A DNA stretch of 47,283 nt, taken from NCBI GenBank assembly GCA_964501925.1, contig CAZCTM010000016.1, positions 1-47,283 on the forward strand, in the 5' to 3' direction. This DNA comes from CAYLYU01 sp964501925. Lineage in GTDB: Bacteria; Pseudomonadota; Zetaproteobacteria; Mariprofundales; Mariprofundaceae. A model generated the notes under the pieces. It did no database searches. It saw nothing but the letters and a program-made list of their open reading frames with translations, and had not been told where the DNA came from. Below, one piece after another: positions 39,481 through 47,283 of this stretch. Position numbers and translations under genes: made by a program. How positions within the stretch are numbered: the stretch's first letter is position 1; each line of letters starts with the position of its first letter.

Positions 39481-40974
39481 TTGCTATTTAATTCCTACGA
39501 ATTCATTTTCCTCTTTTTGCCCCTTACCTTGTTGGTCTTTTTTCTCATTGGCGCACGGGCGCATCATCGGCTTTCGGTCGCCTGGCTGGTGGGAATGTCG
39601 TTGTTCTTCTATGGCTGGTGGAATCCCGTTTACCTGGGCCTGATCCTGTTTTCAATGCTGTTTAATTACAGCATGGGGGCCGTTTTATGCGGCAGACATG
39701 CAAACAAACTCCAGTTGGCATTCGGTATCACTGTCAATCTTGGCCTTCTGGCCTACTTTAAGTATGCCAACTTCTTTGTGGAAAACCTCAACGCGTTTCT
39801 GGGCTTTTCCATTCATCTTGAACACATCATTTTACCACTGGCGATATCATTTTTTACATTCCAGCAAATTGCCTACCTTGTTGACGCCTACAGAAAAGAA
39901 ACAAAAGAATACAACTTTTTGCATTATTGTCTTTTTGTCACGTTTTTCCCTCAGTTAATCGCCGGCCCGATCGTTCACCACAAGGAAATGATGCCCCAGT
40001 TCGGTCGCGACTCAACGTTCCGTTTTAATCCCAAGTCCATGGAACTAGGCATTACGATGTTCGGTATGGGGCTGTTCAAGAAGGTCATTCTTGCGGATGG
40101 GATTGCAACGTATGCAACCCCAATTTTTGATGCTGCGGCAGGGGGATCCGTCTTAACATTTCTGGATGCGTGGATTGGCACCCTGGCCTATACATTTCAA
40201 TTGTATTTTGATTTCTCAGCCTATTCTGATATGGCCATTGGGATTGGACTCATGTTTGGAGTCCGATTGCCAGTTAATTTCAATTCCCCTTACAAGGCAG
40301 TGAATATCATTGACTTCTGGCGTCGTTGGCACATGACCCTGTCAAGGTTTCTGCGAGACTATATATATATCCCGCTGGGTGGAAACCGGAAGGGGACAAC
40401 CAGGCGCTATATCAATCTCATGTCAACCATGCTGATTGGTGGCCTTTGGCACGGGGCGGGATGGACGTTTGTCCTGTGGGGCGGCCTCCATGGCCTGTAT
40501 CTCGCCATCAATCACTTTTGGCATGCATTGCGTCGAAGACTGGGTCATGATCTGCACCGAAGCACGTTATTGGGAAGGATGGCATCCGGGACGCTTACAT
40601 TTCTCGCAGTGACCGTTGCCTGGGTTTTTTTCCGGGCCGAGCATTTCTCGGCTGCGACGGGGATGCTAAGTAGTATGTTTACGCCTCATCAGGCCCAGCT
40701 ATTGACCAGCCACATGTTTAAAAGTGATGAGCTTCCCTTCATTGCCATCTGGTTTGTCTCGCTGGCGCTGATCGTTTGGGTGATGCCAAATCTCCAACAG
40801 TGGATGCGTTATCTTCCCAATCCGGAGGCAAAATATCCGATGGGTTCCGGTCGCTTGTCCGCGTTGATCGAATTCCAGCCCACAGCGACGTGGGCCCTGT
40901 TTGTTTCCATTCTGACAGGGACAGCAATTCTCGGATTAACAAAACTCAGTGAATTCCTCTACTTCCAGTTCTAA
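39481..40974 (+). CDS. MBOAT family O-acyltransferase (AlgI-like)
   Basis: 497 residues from TTG 39481 with AAAAGAGGCAACG ahead. It has about ten membrane helices and the MBOAT core: LFKKVILADGIATYATPIFD, YTFQLYFDFSAYSDMAIGIG, VNIIDFWRRWHMTLSRFLRD, YIYIPLGGNRKGTTRR and IGGLWHGAGWTFVLWGGLHG, with the invariant His. AlgI-type proteins move acyl (usually acetyl) groups across the inner membrane for polysaccharide O-acylation. It overlaps the SGNH partner gene by one base (TAATG). Confidence 0.93.
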   Translation: MLFNSYEFIFLFLPLTLLVFFLIGARAHHRLSVAWLVGMSLFFYGWWNPVYLGLILFSMLFNYSMGAVLCGRHANKLQLAFGITVNLGLLAYFKYANFFVENLNAFLGFSIHLEHIILPLAISFFTFQQIAYLVDAYRKETKEYNFLHYCLFVTFFPQLIAGPIVHHKEMMPQFGRDSTFRFNPKSMELGITMFGMGLFKKVILADGIATYATPIFDAAAGGSVLTFLDAWIGTLAYTFQLYFDFSAYSDMAIGIGLMFGVRLPVNFNSPYKAVNIIDFWRRWHMTLSRFLRDYIYIPLGGNRKGTTRRYINLMSTMLIGGLWHGAGWTFVLWGGLHGLYLAINHFWHALRRRLGHDLHRSTLLGRMASGTLTFLAVTVAWVFFRAEHFSAATGMLSSMFTPHQAQLLTSHMFKSDELPFIAIWFVSLALIVWVMPNLQQWMRYLPNPEAKYPMGSGRLSALIEFQPTATWALFVSILTGTAILGLTKLSEFLYFQF

Positions 40975-42341
40975 TGGGTTCATTGTATCTAAAATGGTTT
41001 ACTGCGTATTTGATCGGCACACTGGCAAGCGTTTTAACTTTTAATTTTTTTGTAGATCCATTCGGAATCTATGATGTGGCATCCATCAAAGGCTTCAACA
41101 TCCCGAAAGTACAAATCGAAAAGAATGAGAAGCTGGCCAAGGCCATGTTGGTAAACAAGGTCCGACCGAAATCCATCGTTCTCGGAAGTTCCCGGGCCGA
41201 GTTTGGTATTGACCCGGCCTATTCCAGATGGCCGGATACACCTGTTTATAATCTGGCCCTGGCCGGTGCTGATGCCTACCTCATGAAAAGGTATTTGCAA
41301 CATGCAGACGCCATGAACAAACTGAAGGAAGTCGTGATTGGCCTGGATTTTTTTTCCTTCAATATCAGGCGGCCCCAGGCCAAGGACTTCCAGGAAGAAA
41401 ACCTGGCAGTTGATCCCCAGGGAAGATTTAATCCAGGCTTCAAATGGAAGATCCTGCTAAAATCCCTTTTTACACTCAGTGCGACGAAGTCTTCCATCAC
41501 CACCGTATGGGGAACAAATCATTTCATCGGACAAATTATTGACCCCCATACAGGCTTAAGAAAATTCGCGTATCGGGGACGGGTTGTTGATCTCAAGAAG
41601 AGGCGTGCACGCTACGATGAACTGAAGAAGAAAATGGGTAAGGATTTCAGACCTGAAAAGGCAGGAGTGCGTCCCCATGCCAGTTTTCTTCGCAATGAGA
41701 ACACCTACATACGCTATGTTTATTTTTCCGGTCCCAAGCGAGAATATGTTTTCTCGGATGCAACAACGGGCCAGTCGAGTCTGAAGGATTTGCGGGAAAT
41801 CATCCAGTTCTGCAAAAAGGAGCGGATTAAATTGTTCCTGTTTATCTCTCCCGTGCATGCACGTCAGATGGAGGCCATTCGCAGCATCGGACTTTGGCCC
41901 GTATTCGAGCAGTGGAAAAGAGAGTTGGTGAAGCTGATCAGGGAAGAATCGGAGCCAAACGGTGAAGAGACCCCTCTCTGGGACTTCAGTGGATACAACA
42001 GTATTACAACTGAGAACGTTCCTGAGGCCGATCTGATGAGAGGCTACCTTGATTCAGCACATTATCAGCCGGATGTCGGTGACATGATCCTTGACCGGAT
42101 GTTCCAGCACAGTTCAGATCAATTGAAAAAACATCCTGATTTTGGTCGGCGTCTCACAATGGAAAATATTGAAAGGTCATTGACCCAGATAAGGAAAGAA
42201 CAGGCATTGTATCATAAATCACACTCTCGTGATGTTCAGGAAGTTGAAGAATTAGCACGGAAGGCCGGAGTCACTTCAAACAAGGTCATCCTTATCGGCA
42301 AGGACTATCCAACCGGTGCCCGCCTGAACCATACAGGATAG
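40974..42341 (+). CDS. AlgJ/AlgX-like SGNH acyltransferase partner
   Basis: 455 residues from ATG 40974. One N-terminal membrane helix (WFTAYLIGTLASVLTFNFFV) places the rest in the periplasm. SIVLGSSRAEFGIDPAYSRW has the SGNH-type Ser; AGADAYLMKRYL and the YLDSAHYQPDVGDMILD segment give the Asp-x-x-His. The C-terminal 110 residues are an added coil region. Together with the MBOAT protein it would acetylate an exported polysaccharide. Confidence 0.82.
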   Translation: MGSLYLKWFTAYLIGTLASVLTFNFFVDPFGIYDVASIKGFNIPKVQIEKNEKLAKAMLVNKVRPKSIVLGSSRAEFGIDPAYSRWPDTPVYNLALAGADAYLMKRYLQHADAMNKLKEVVIGLDFFSFNIRRPQAKDFQEENLAVDPQGRFNPGFKWKILLKSLFTLSATKSSITTVWGTNHFIGQIIDPHTGLRKFAYRGRVVDLKKRRARYDELKKKMGKDFRPEKAGVRPHASFLRNENTYIRYVYFSGPKREYVFSDATTGQSSLKDLREIIQFCKKERIKLFLFISPVHARQMEAIRSIGLWPVFEQWKRELVKLIREESEPNGEETPLWDFSGYNSITTENVPEADLMRGYLDSAHYQPDVGDMILDRMFQHSSDQLKKHPDFGRRLTMENIERSLTQIRKEQALYHKSHSRDVQEVEELARKAGVTSNKVILIGKDYPTGARLNHTG

Positions 42342-42357
42342 CAGTGCCAGGTTGACC

Positions 42358-42933
42358 ATGGGACCTCCGGACTATTCAGCTTATTTCTCCTATTTGTTGA
42401 AGAAAAGCAGGTTGGGGACATGGTATCGAAAACACTATTTATATCCGAGACTATCCGCCTGCTTATCTGGGAGAGTCCTGGATGTAGGATGTGGTATCGG
42501 TGATTTTCTGGAATTCAGGCCAAATACCGTTGGCATTGATATCAATCCGTTTAACATCCAGTACTGCAAGAGCAGGGGATTGGAAGCTTATCGGATAAAA
42601 GAGGGGAAATATCCCTTTCCGGATGATTCGTTTGATTGTGCTAACATGGATAATGTTCTGGAGCACTTGCAACCGGATCAGGTGGAGCCGATGTTTCGGG
42701 AGATCTTTCGGGTGCTCAAAGCCCGTGGCCGACTGTTAATTGGTGTTCCTGGTGAGAAAGGGTTTCAGTCTGATTCCGACCATTGTTGTTTTTATGATGA
42801 AAAGATGCTTGTGAAGACAATGGATGGATTTCAATGTGCACCCATCAGGATATTCCATATGCCGTTCAAATCACGATGGATGGACAGGCATGTCAGACAA
42901 TATTGTGTTTATGGCTTGTTTCAGGTCCAATAA
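42358..42933 (+). CDS. Class I SAM methyltransferase (Methyltransf_11 type)
   Basis: About 191 residues from ATG 42358 (TTG 42352 is an alternative). The SAM motif is GRVLDVGCGIGDFLEFRPNT with GIDINPFN; FPDDSFDCANMDNVLEHLQP and FREIFRVLKARGRLLIGVPG are the later motifs. No membrane part. A third methyltransferase in the cluster, of a different subfamily from the other two; its acceptor is unknown. Confidence 0.83.
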   Translation: MGPPDYSAYFSYLLKKSRLGTWYRKHYLYPRLSACLSGRVLDVGCGIGDFLEFRPNTVGIDINPFNIQYCKSRGLEAYRIKEGKYPFPDDSFDCANMDNVLEHLQPDQVEPMFREIFRVLKARGRLLIGVPGEKGFQSDSDHCCFYDEKMLVKTMDGFQCAPIRIFHMPFKSRWMDRHVRQYCVYGLFQVQ

Positions 42934-43043
42934 CCCTGATGGATGTCAATTAGATGGGATCAATGGAAAATCCATGTGATCCAGGCTTTCTTAATTCGCC
43001 TTTCCAGTCCTTGAGTGGACAGTGGACAAGATGGTGAAAGGGA

Positions 43044-44936
43044 TTGACTGTGGGCAACAAAAAAGTATCTGTCATTATTGTCAATTATAACGGTGGCAAA
43101 CTGCTGACCGAATGCGTCAGGTCGGTGATCGCATCAACCGTTCCCGTGGAAGTTTTCGTCTCGGACAACGGATCATCGGATGGAAGCATTGTGTTTCTCC
43201 AGAACGCTGTGGGTGACGATGATCGTGTTGTCATCGTGAACAATGGCTGCAATCTCGGGTTTGCCCGGGGAAACAATGTGGTTCTTCCGAAAACTACAGG
43301 CAACTTTGTTCTGTTCCTCAACCCCGATACCGTCATTCAGCCAGATACCATCGAGAAGATGTGCCAGTACATGGAGAGTGACCCAAAGGTTGGGATGTCT
43401 GGGTGCCTTATCCGGAATCTTGACGGCAGTGAACAGGCTGGCTGTCGAAGAAGCATACCCACACCCTGGAGATCGATTGTTCGCGTCTCCCACCTGGACA
43501 GGTTGTTTCCGAATCATCGCCGGTTTCAGAATTTCGTTCTAACGGATCAGCCTCTGCCTGATCGCCCTGTGTATGTGGAGGCCATTTCGGGGGCCTTTAT
43601 GTTTGTTCGTCGCCAGGCCCTTGATGAGGTTGGGCCGCTGGACGACAGGTATTTCATGCATTGCGAGGATCTGGACTGGTGCATGCGCTTTCGGGATAAG
43701 GGGTGGAAAATCGGTTTCGTCCCTGACGTTGAAGTTATTCACGATAAGGGCGCCTGCAGCTCCGGCCGGCAGGTGTTTGTCCTGTGGCACATGCACAAGG
43801 GCATGGTGAGGTTTTACCGCAAGTTTTTCCGCAGGGAGTACCCCTTTCTGTTGATGTGGCTGGTAATCATGGGGGTATGGACTCGATTTGTATTTCTTGC
43901 CACTCGCGCGCTGGTATTGGGCGGGAATAATCTGACGCCCACGGATAAGGTGATTCGAAGGTCACCGCCATCGAAGGCAGATTCCACATACCGGGCGGTT
44001 ACAGCCAGACTGAATGAGATACCGGTTAACTTGCGGGTGATTGTTTTTGGCGCAACAAGCCAGATCGGATATTTCCTCCTGCCGAAGCTGGTGAAAGCAG
44101 GCTTTGGCGTGATCGCCTTGAGTCGCAATGTCAGGCCTGACTGGGTCAACCAGGAGATTATGTGGGTGCAATCGGATATTGCCCAGCCCGATAACCTTCC
44201 CCCCCTGCCCAGAGCGGCATCCATTATTCATCTGGCACCGTTGCACATGTTGCCGGAACTGGTTGATACTCTGGCAGGTTTGGAACTCAAGCGAGTGATC
44301 GCCTTTAGCTCCACCAGCCGTTATACCAAGTTGGATTCTCACAACCTCAAGGAGCAACGGCTGGTTGACGAGCTGGTGAACGCCGAAGAAAAAATAGAAA
44401 AGATGTGTAGCTCGCGCGGCATTCATTGGACAATCTTTCGCCCCACCCTCATTTACGGTTGCGGTATGGATAAGAACATCACCTTTATTGCCAATGTGAT
44501 TCGCAAATATGGCGTGTTTCCCCTCGTGGGTGAGGGAAGTGGCCTAAGGCAGCCCGTGCATGCGGATGATCTGGCCGATGCCTGCATGTCGGCCCTGAAC
44601 AATCCTGCCACATTTGACCATGCGTATAATCTGAGTGGCGGGCAGATCCTGAGTTACAAGGAAATGGTCCAGGCCATTTTCAAGGCGATGAATCGCACAC
44701 CCCGGTTTCTGTCCATTCCTCTCCCCCTTTTTCGCTTGGCAATCTTTTTCGCGTCCCTGTTGCCCAAGTTCAAATACCTGACTCCGGAGATGGCCGAGCG
44801 TATTATCCAGGATCTTGTTTTTGACCATACGGATGCGGCACGGGATTTCGGGTTTTCTCCCCGTCCTTTTGTAAACATTGGTGTAGCGGAGGATACCCTG
44901 GCAGAGACGGGGGAATCACTGCAAGCCACACATTGA
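43044..44936 (+). CDS. GT2 glycosyltransferase / NAD-dependent epimerase fusion
   Basis: 630 residues from TTG 43044 (or GTG 43050; GAAAGGG precedes both). Residues 1-270 are a rhamnosyltransferase-like GT2: VSVIIVNYNGGKLLTECVRS, FVSDNGSSDGSIVFL, FVLFLNPDTVIQPDT and FMHCEDLDWCMRF. A hydrophobic segment lies at about 270-290. Residues 330-620 are an NAD-dependent epimerase/dehydratase-like SDR: LRVIVFGATSQIGYFLLPKL, RVIAFSSTSRYTK, FRPTLIYGCGMDKN and QPVHADDLADACM. The usual YxxxK pair is not clear, so the SDR may be a reductase or binding domain. Confidence 0.86.
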   Translation: MTVGNKKVSVIIVNYNGGKLLTECVRSVIASTVPVEVFVSDNGSSDGSIVFLQNAVGDDDRVVIVNNGCNLGFARGNNVVLPKTTGNFVLFLNPDTVIQPDTIEKMCQYMESDPKVGMSGCLIRNLDGSEQAGCRRSIPTPWRSIVRVSHLDRLFPNHRRFQNFVLTDQPLPDRPVYVEAISGAFMFVRRQALDEVGPLDDRYFMHCEDLDWCMRFRDKGWKIGFVPDVEVIHDKGACSSGRQVFVLWHMHKGMVRFYRKFFRREYPFLLMWLVIMGVWTRFVFLATRALVLGGNNLTPTDKVIRRSPPSKADSTYRAVTARLNEIPVNLRVIVFGATSQIGYFLLPKLVKAGFGVIALSRNVRPDWVNQEIMWVQSDIAQPDNLPPLPRAASIIHLAPLHMLPELVDTLAGLELKRVIAFSSTSRYTKLDSHNLKEQRLVDELVNAEEKIEKMCSSRGIHWTIFRPTLIYGCGMDKNITFIANVIRKYGVFPLVGEGSGLRQPVHADDLADACMSALNNPATFDHAYNLSGGQILSYKEMVQAIFKAMNRTPRFLSIPLPLFRLAIFFASLLPKFKYLTPEMAERIIQDLVFDHTDAARDFGFSPRPFVNIGVAEDTLAETGESLQATH

Positions 44937-44970
44937 CGTCATCCCTGAAAGGGGAGGAACTGTAGCAAGA

Positions 44971-46431
44971 TCAATGCACGACCTTGATTAAGGTCCCGGG
45001 AGATGGAAATTTGTCGGGATCAAGCCCGTTGAGTGCGGCAAGACGCTCGGCTGTAAAACGCCCCAGAATGTTTCCCGAGCTTGTGGCCAGTTTCTGCCAG
45101 GTATCGCTTTCCTGCCATACATGCAGACGAATGCGGGGAACATCCCCATCTTCACTTGCCTTGTAATGGCGGAAGGACGTTTCAATGGAGGAAAAGTCCG
45201 CAAGGTTCTCCCTGAAGGCATCCCGTTCGGACCACATGAGCATGACAAATGCCCGCGGGCCCTCGCGGTACACGCTTGCATACACGCTGGCCCTGGATAT
45301 ATGGGGGGCTGACACCCTGGCAACGGCATGGGCAACATCAAACCCATCCCTTTGGTTCTGGCTAATCGGTCCCAACCTTCTTTTGGGAAACAAATCCTCG
45401 AGGATCTCCCTGGCCGATTGACGCTTCTGCAGTTCTCGGGTGGTTAGCTGGAAATAGACCTTACGCTTTCGCACCCGGGCGGTCAGGGCTGCTGGGGTAT
45501 TCCTTATGACCCAGCGCTCAGGGAACTCCAACTGAATGCCGAGATCGGGGTGAAGGAAGCGTTGGCCAACCACAGCCCCTTCTTTTGGGCTGTCTCCGTA
45601 GGGTTGCCCATTGAGGACGTTGAGCAGTGGTTCACGCCCCACAAAGCCGATGGGCCTGCGGACAGTCAGTGAAGTCGCGACAGCCTGTTCGATGCGCTTC
45701 CTGGTTTCAGGATGACTGGAAAAAGCCCCGTGGTACTTTTCGAGCTTTTCTCCCGCTTCTTTTTTTTCCTGTTCATCGATTTTGTTCAGGCGTTCCAGCG
45801 TGGCCAGAATCCTTATGGTTGCCTTGACGTCATAACCGGCCTGCCGGATGTATCGGATCGAGAGTTCGTCCGACTCCAGCTCGGCCTGCCGTCCATACCC
45901 CTGAATGATGGCGCCAGCCAACAGGTTGGATAACTGGCCAGCGGCCTGGGGTATGGGAACAAAGATGGAGGCAATCACCATGCCGATGTTGTACGACTGC
46001 ATTTGGGTATAGCGCTGGACGGCGTGGCGCGCCGTGACATGGCCAATCTCATGGGCCAGCACAGCAGCCAGTTCAGCTTCTGAATTCATGTGGTTAAGAA
46101 GTCCCCGGTGGATGTAGATGTAACCACCGGGCAGCGCAAAGGCGTTGATGGTTGCATCGTCCACAACATGAAAGCGGTAATACAGGTCTTTCCGGTCTGA
46201 AACAGCAGCTATGTGTTGACCGACAAAGTCGACATAGCGCACCAATGGATCCTTTTTGTCCAGCAGAGGCATCACCCTTTCAACTTCCTGGGCCATTTTC
46301 CTGCCAAGTTCGAGTTCCTGTTTCTCACTCATCAGGACAAATTCTGTTTTTTTGCTGACAGGGTTGGTGGCACAGGAGGGGAGCGACAGCATTAAAGCAA
46401 ACAGGATCAACAGTCTCTTTGATTTGTTCAT
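44971..46431 (-). CDS. M48 family lipoprotein metalloprotease with LysM-like end
   Basis: 486 residues from ATG 46431, overlapping the upstream stop (ATGA). A lipoprotein signal ends LPSC, with Cys20 as the lipid site. The zinc motif is AAVLAHEIGHVTARH (near 123-137); AELESDELSIRYIRQAGYDV gives the third ligand. TPR-like helices are not obvious; the middle is beta-rich. The C-terminus (ESDTWQKLATSSGNILGRFT, LAALNGLDPDKFPSPGTLIK) is a LysM-like peptidoglycan-binding unit. It resembles the BepA/LoiP group that controls outer-membrane protein quality. Confidence 0.88.
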   Translation of the reverse strand: MNKSKRLLILFALMLSLPSCATNPVSKKTEFVLMSEKQELELGRKMAQEVERVMPLLDKKDPLVRYVDFVGQHIAAVSDRKDLYYRFHVVDDATINAFALPGGYIYIHRGLLNHMNSEAELAAVLAHEIGHVTARHAVQRYTQMQSYNIGMVIASIFVPIPQAAGQLSNLLAGAIIQGYGRQAELESDELSIRYIRQAGYDVKATIRILATLERLNKIDEQEKKEAGEKLEKYHGAFSSHPETRKRIEQAVATSLTVRRPIGFVGREPLLNVLNGQPYGDSPKEGAVVGQRFLHPDLGIQLEFPERWVIRNTPAALTARVRKRKVYFQLTTRELQKRQSAREILEDLFPKRRLGPISQNQRDGFDVAHAVARVSAPHISRASVYASVYREGPRAFVMLMWSERDAFRENLADFSSIETSFRHYKASEDGDVPRIRLHVWQESDTWQKLATSSGNILGRFTAERLAALNGLDPDKFPSPGTLIKVVH

Positions 46432-47201
46432 GGATTCATTTTCTCCAGGTCCGTGGGGCTGTGCAAGGCCAGGAACCATTTGCCTTCATGGGCACGGATG
46501 GTTCCATGAACGAGTACCGACATACCACGCCGGATGTTGAGTCCCGATTCAAAATACTGTCGATAGACACGGGGAACGGTGACGTACAGTTTGCCCATCC
46601 GGAAACCGTAGCCATTCTTTTGAACGTCAAGAACGCGACCCTGAATCAGGCGGAACTGGCCGACATGCCTGGTCTTGACCTCGTTGGCCGAAAGAATCCT
46701 GAAACGGTTGGTGTTCCAGATACCGACTCGCTGCTTCCTCGCCTCCTTTTCATAGGTGATCAGCTCCTTGGCCCACCGGACATTGGGGACAAACGTGTAC
46801 ACATACGCCATCCCATCTTTGACCATCCTGGCATTGATCCACGTTCCATCTCGCAAATAGACCTGAGCGAGCAGACGAGTGTAGGCATCCCGCCGGATCA
46901 CATCCGTTTTCAGACGAACGGTCCTTCCAAGGATCAGCTGCCTCAAAAGGGTTGCAGCCCGTCGGCCCATGGGTTCTCCCGGTTCGGTGCCGTGAGTGAT
47001 TTCCGGGGCATTAATTCCGAGAAGACGCACCTTCTCTCCCTGGGTGGTTCTGAAGGTGTCACCGTCGAAGACCTTTTCGACGCGAACCCACTTGTCGGTT
47101 TCAACAATGGATAGCGTGCCGGCCTGAGCGTTGCCTGTCATCAGCATCGTCAGCAAGAGAATGATTCCAAGTGAAAAGGTCGTTTGGTTTGTGTGAGTCA
47201 T
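46428..47201 (-). CDS. Exported thermonuclease-family protein
   Basis: 257 residues with a signal peptide (FSLGIILLLTMLMTGNAQAG). The SNase core has KVFDGDTFRTTQG, VRLLGINAPEITHG and IRRDAYTRLLAQVYLRDG with the expected Asp, Asp/Glu and Arg. The C-terminal 90 residues are beta-rich (IQGRVLDVQKNGYGFRMGKL, VLVHGTIRAHEGKWFLALHS), an OB-like domain absent from the phage SNase. It is translationally coupled to the M48 gene, so the two may act together in the envelope. Confidence 0.88.
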   Translation of the reverse strand: MTHTNQTTFSLGIILLLTMLMTGNAQAGTLSIVETDKWVRVEKVFDGDTFRTTQGEKVRLLGINAPEITHGTEPGEPMGRRAATLLRQLILGRTVRLKTDVIRRDAYTRLLAQVYLRDGTWINARMVKDGMAYVYTFVPNVRWAKELITYEKEARKQRVGIWNTNRFRILSANEVKTRHVGQFRLIQGRVLDVQKNGYGFRMGKLYVTVPRVYRQYFESGLNIRRGMSVLVHGTIRAHEGKWFLALHSPTDLEKMNP

Positions 47202-47230
47202 TTCATTACCTGGTCAGGAGCTGCAGTATC

Positions 47231-47283
47231 TGTCAACCCAAAGTAGAAATTTCCGGTTTTGTGCCAGATAGAAATTTCCTCTT
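47231..47283. mobile_element. Candidate mobile-element terminus (incomplete)
   Basis: TAGAAATTTCC occurs twice, at 47244-47254 and 47269-47279, 25 bases apart, preceded by TGTCAACCCAAAG at 47231. A TGT start with short repeated internal sites is typical of the ends of IS21-like and related DDE elements. It lies about 30 bases upstream of the thermonuclease gene and is cut by the window edge, so no transposase is visible. Confidence 0.45.

Overview
The window looks like the chromosome of a gammaproteobacterium. The non-phage part carries ubiC-ubiA (quinone synthesis), an rsmE remnant, a one-piece tmRNA gene and a LysM-bearing M48 lipoprotein protease. I cannot name the genus from sequence alone.

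Region 1 (1 to about 29,940) is a Mu-like transposable prophage. Its late end lies beyond the left edge, and its early end sits inside the host gene rsmE. Read from right to left, it has a LexA/CI-type S24 repressor (29065-29760, +) facing a leftward early operon across a control region with four operator half-sites. The early operon holds a Ner-like regulator, small early genes, a second copy of the MuA N-terminal DNA-binding domain, the MuA transposase (DDE residues visible), a MuB-like ATPase, small HTH proteins, Gam, a DUF551 protein, a gp16-like protein and a Mor/C-type activator. A thermonuclease gene with a signal peptide lies on the opposite strand, between mor and the lysis genes. Late genes follow: amidase, small membrane proteins, a 36-aa zinc ribbon, a 3TM holin, gp25-, gp26- and gp27-like proteins and a gp28-like terminase. 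Next come five fibre/adaptor-like genes where Mu has its portal gene, then MuF (with a C-terminal nuclease-like domain), G, the I protease/scaffold, a cement-like protein, the T-type major capsid protein and gp35, gp36 and gp37. The tail block is in P2 order: gpV, PAAR, gpJ, gpI, fibre and small proteins. Portal, gpW, sheath, tube and tape-measure genes are not in the window. The tail genes could lie to the left, but the missing portal is harder to explain.

Region 2 (about 29,940-32,198) is host core sequence: the truncated rsmE, then ubiC, ubiA and ssrA.

Region 3 (32,199 to about 44,940) is an AT-richer island starting directly at the 3' end of ssrA, a classic integration site. All genes read rightward. 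They look like a surface-glycan decorating cluster: a PIG-L deacetylase/GT2/coiled-coil fusion, three methyltransferases, a WbsX/GH99-like enzyme, two tandem sulfotransferases, an MBOAT acyltransferase with its AlgJ-like SGNH partner, and a GT2/NAD-dependent epimerase fusion. Both sulfotransferases share a C-terminal coil plus SWxLTxPLR tail. Together they could deacetylate, methylate, sulfate and acylate an exopolysaccharide, O-antigen or glycoprotein glycan.

Region 4 (44,971-47,283) has two overlapping leftward genes for exported proteins, the M48 lipoprotein protease and a second thermonuclease. The window ends in what looks like a mobile-element terminus.
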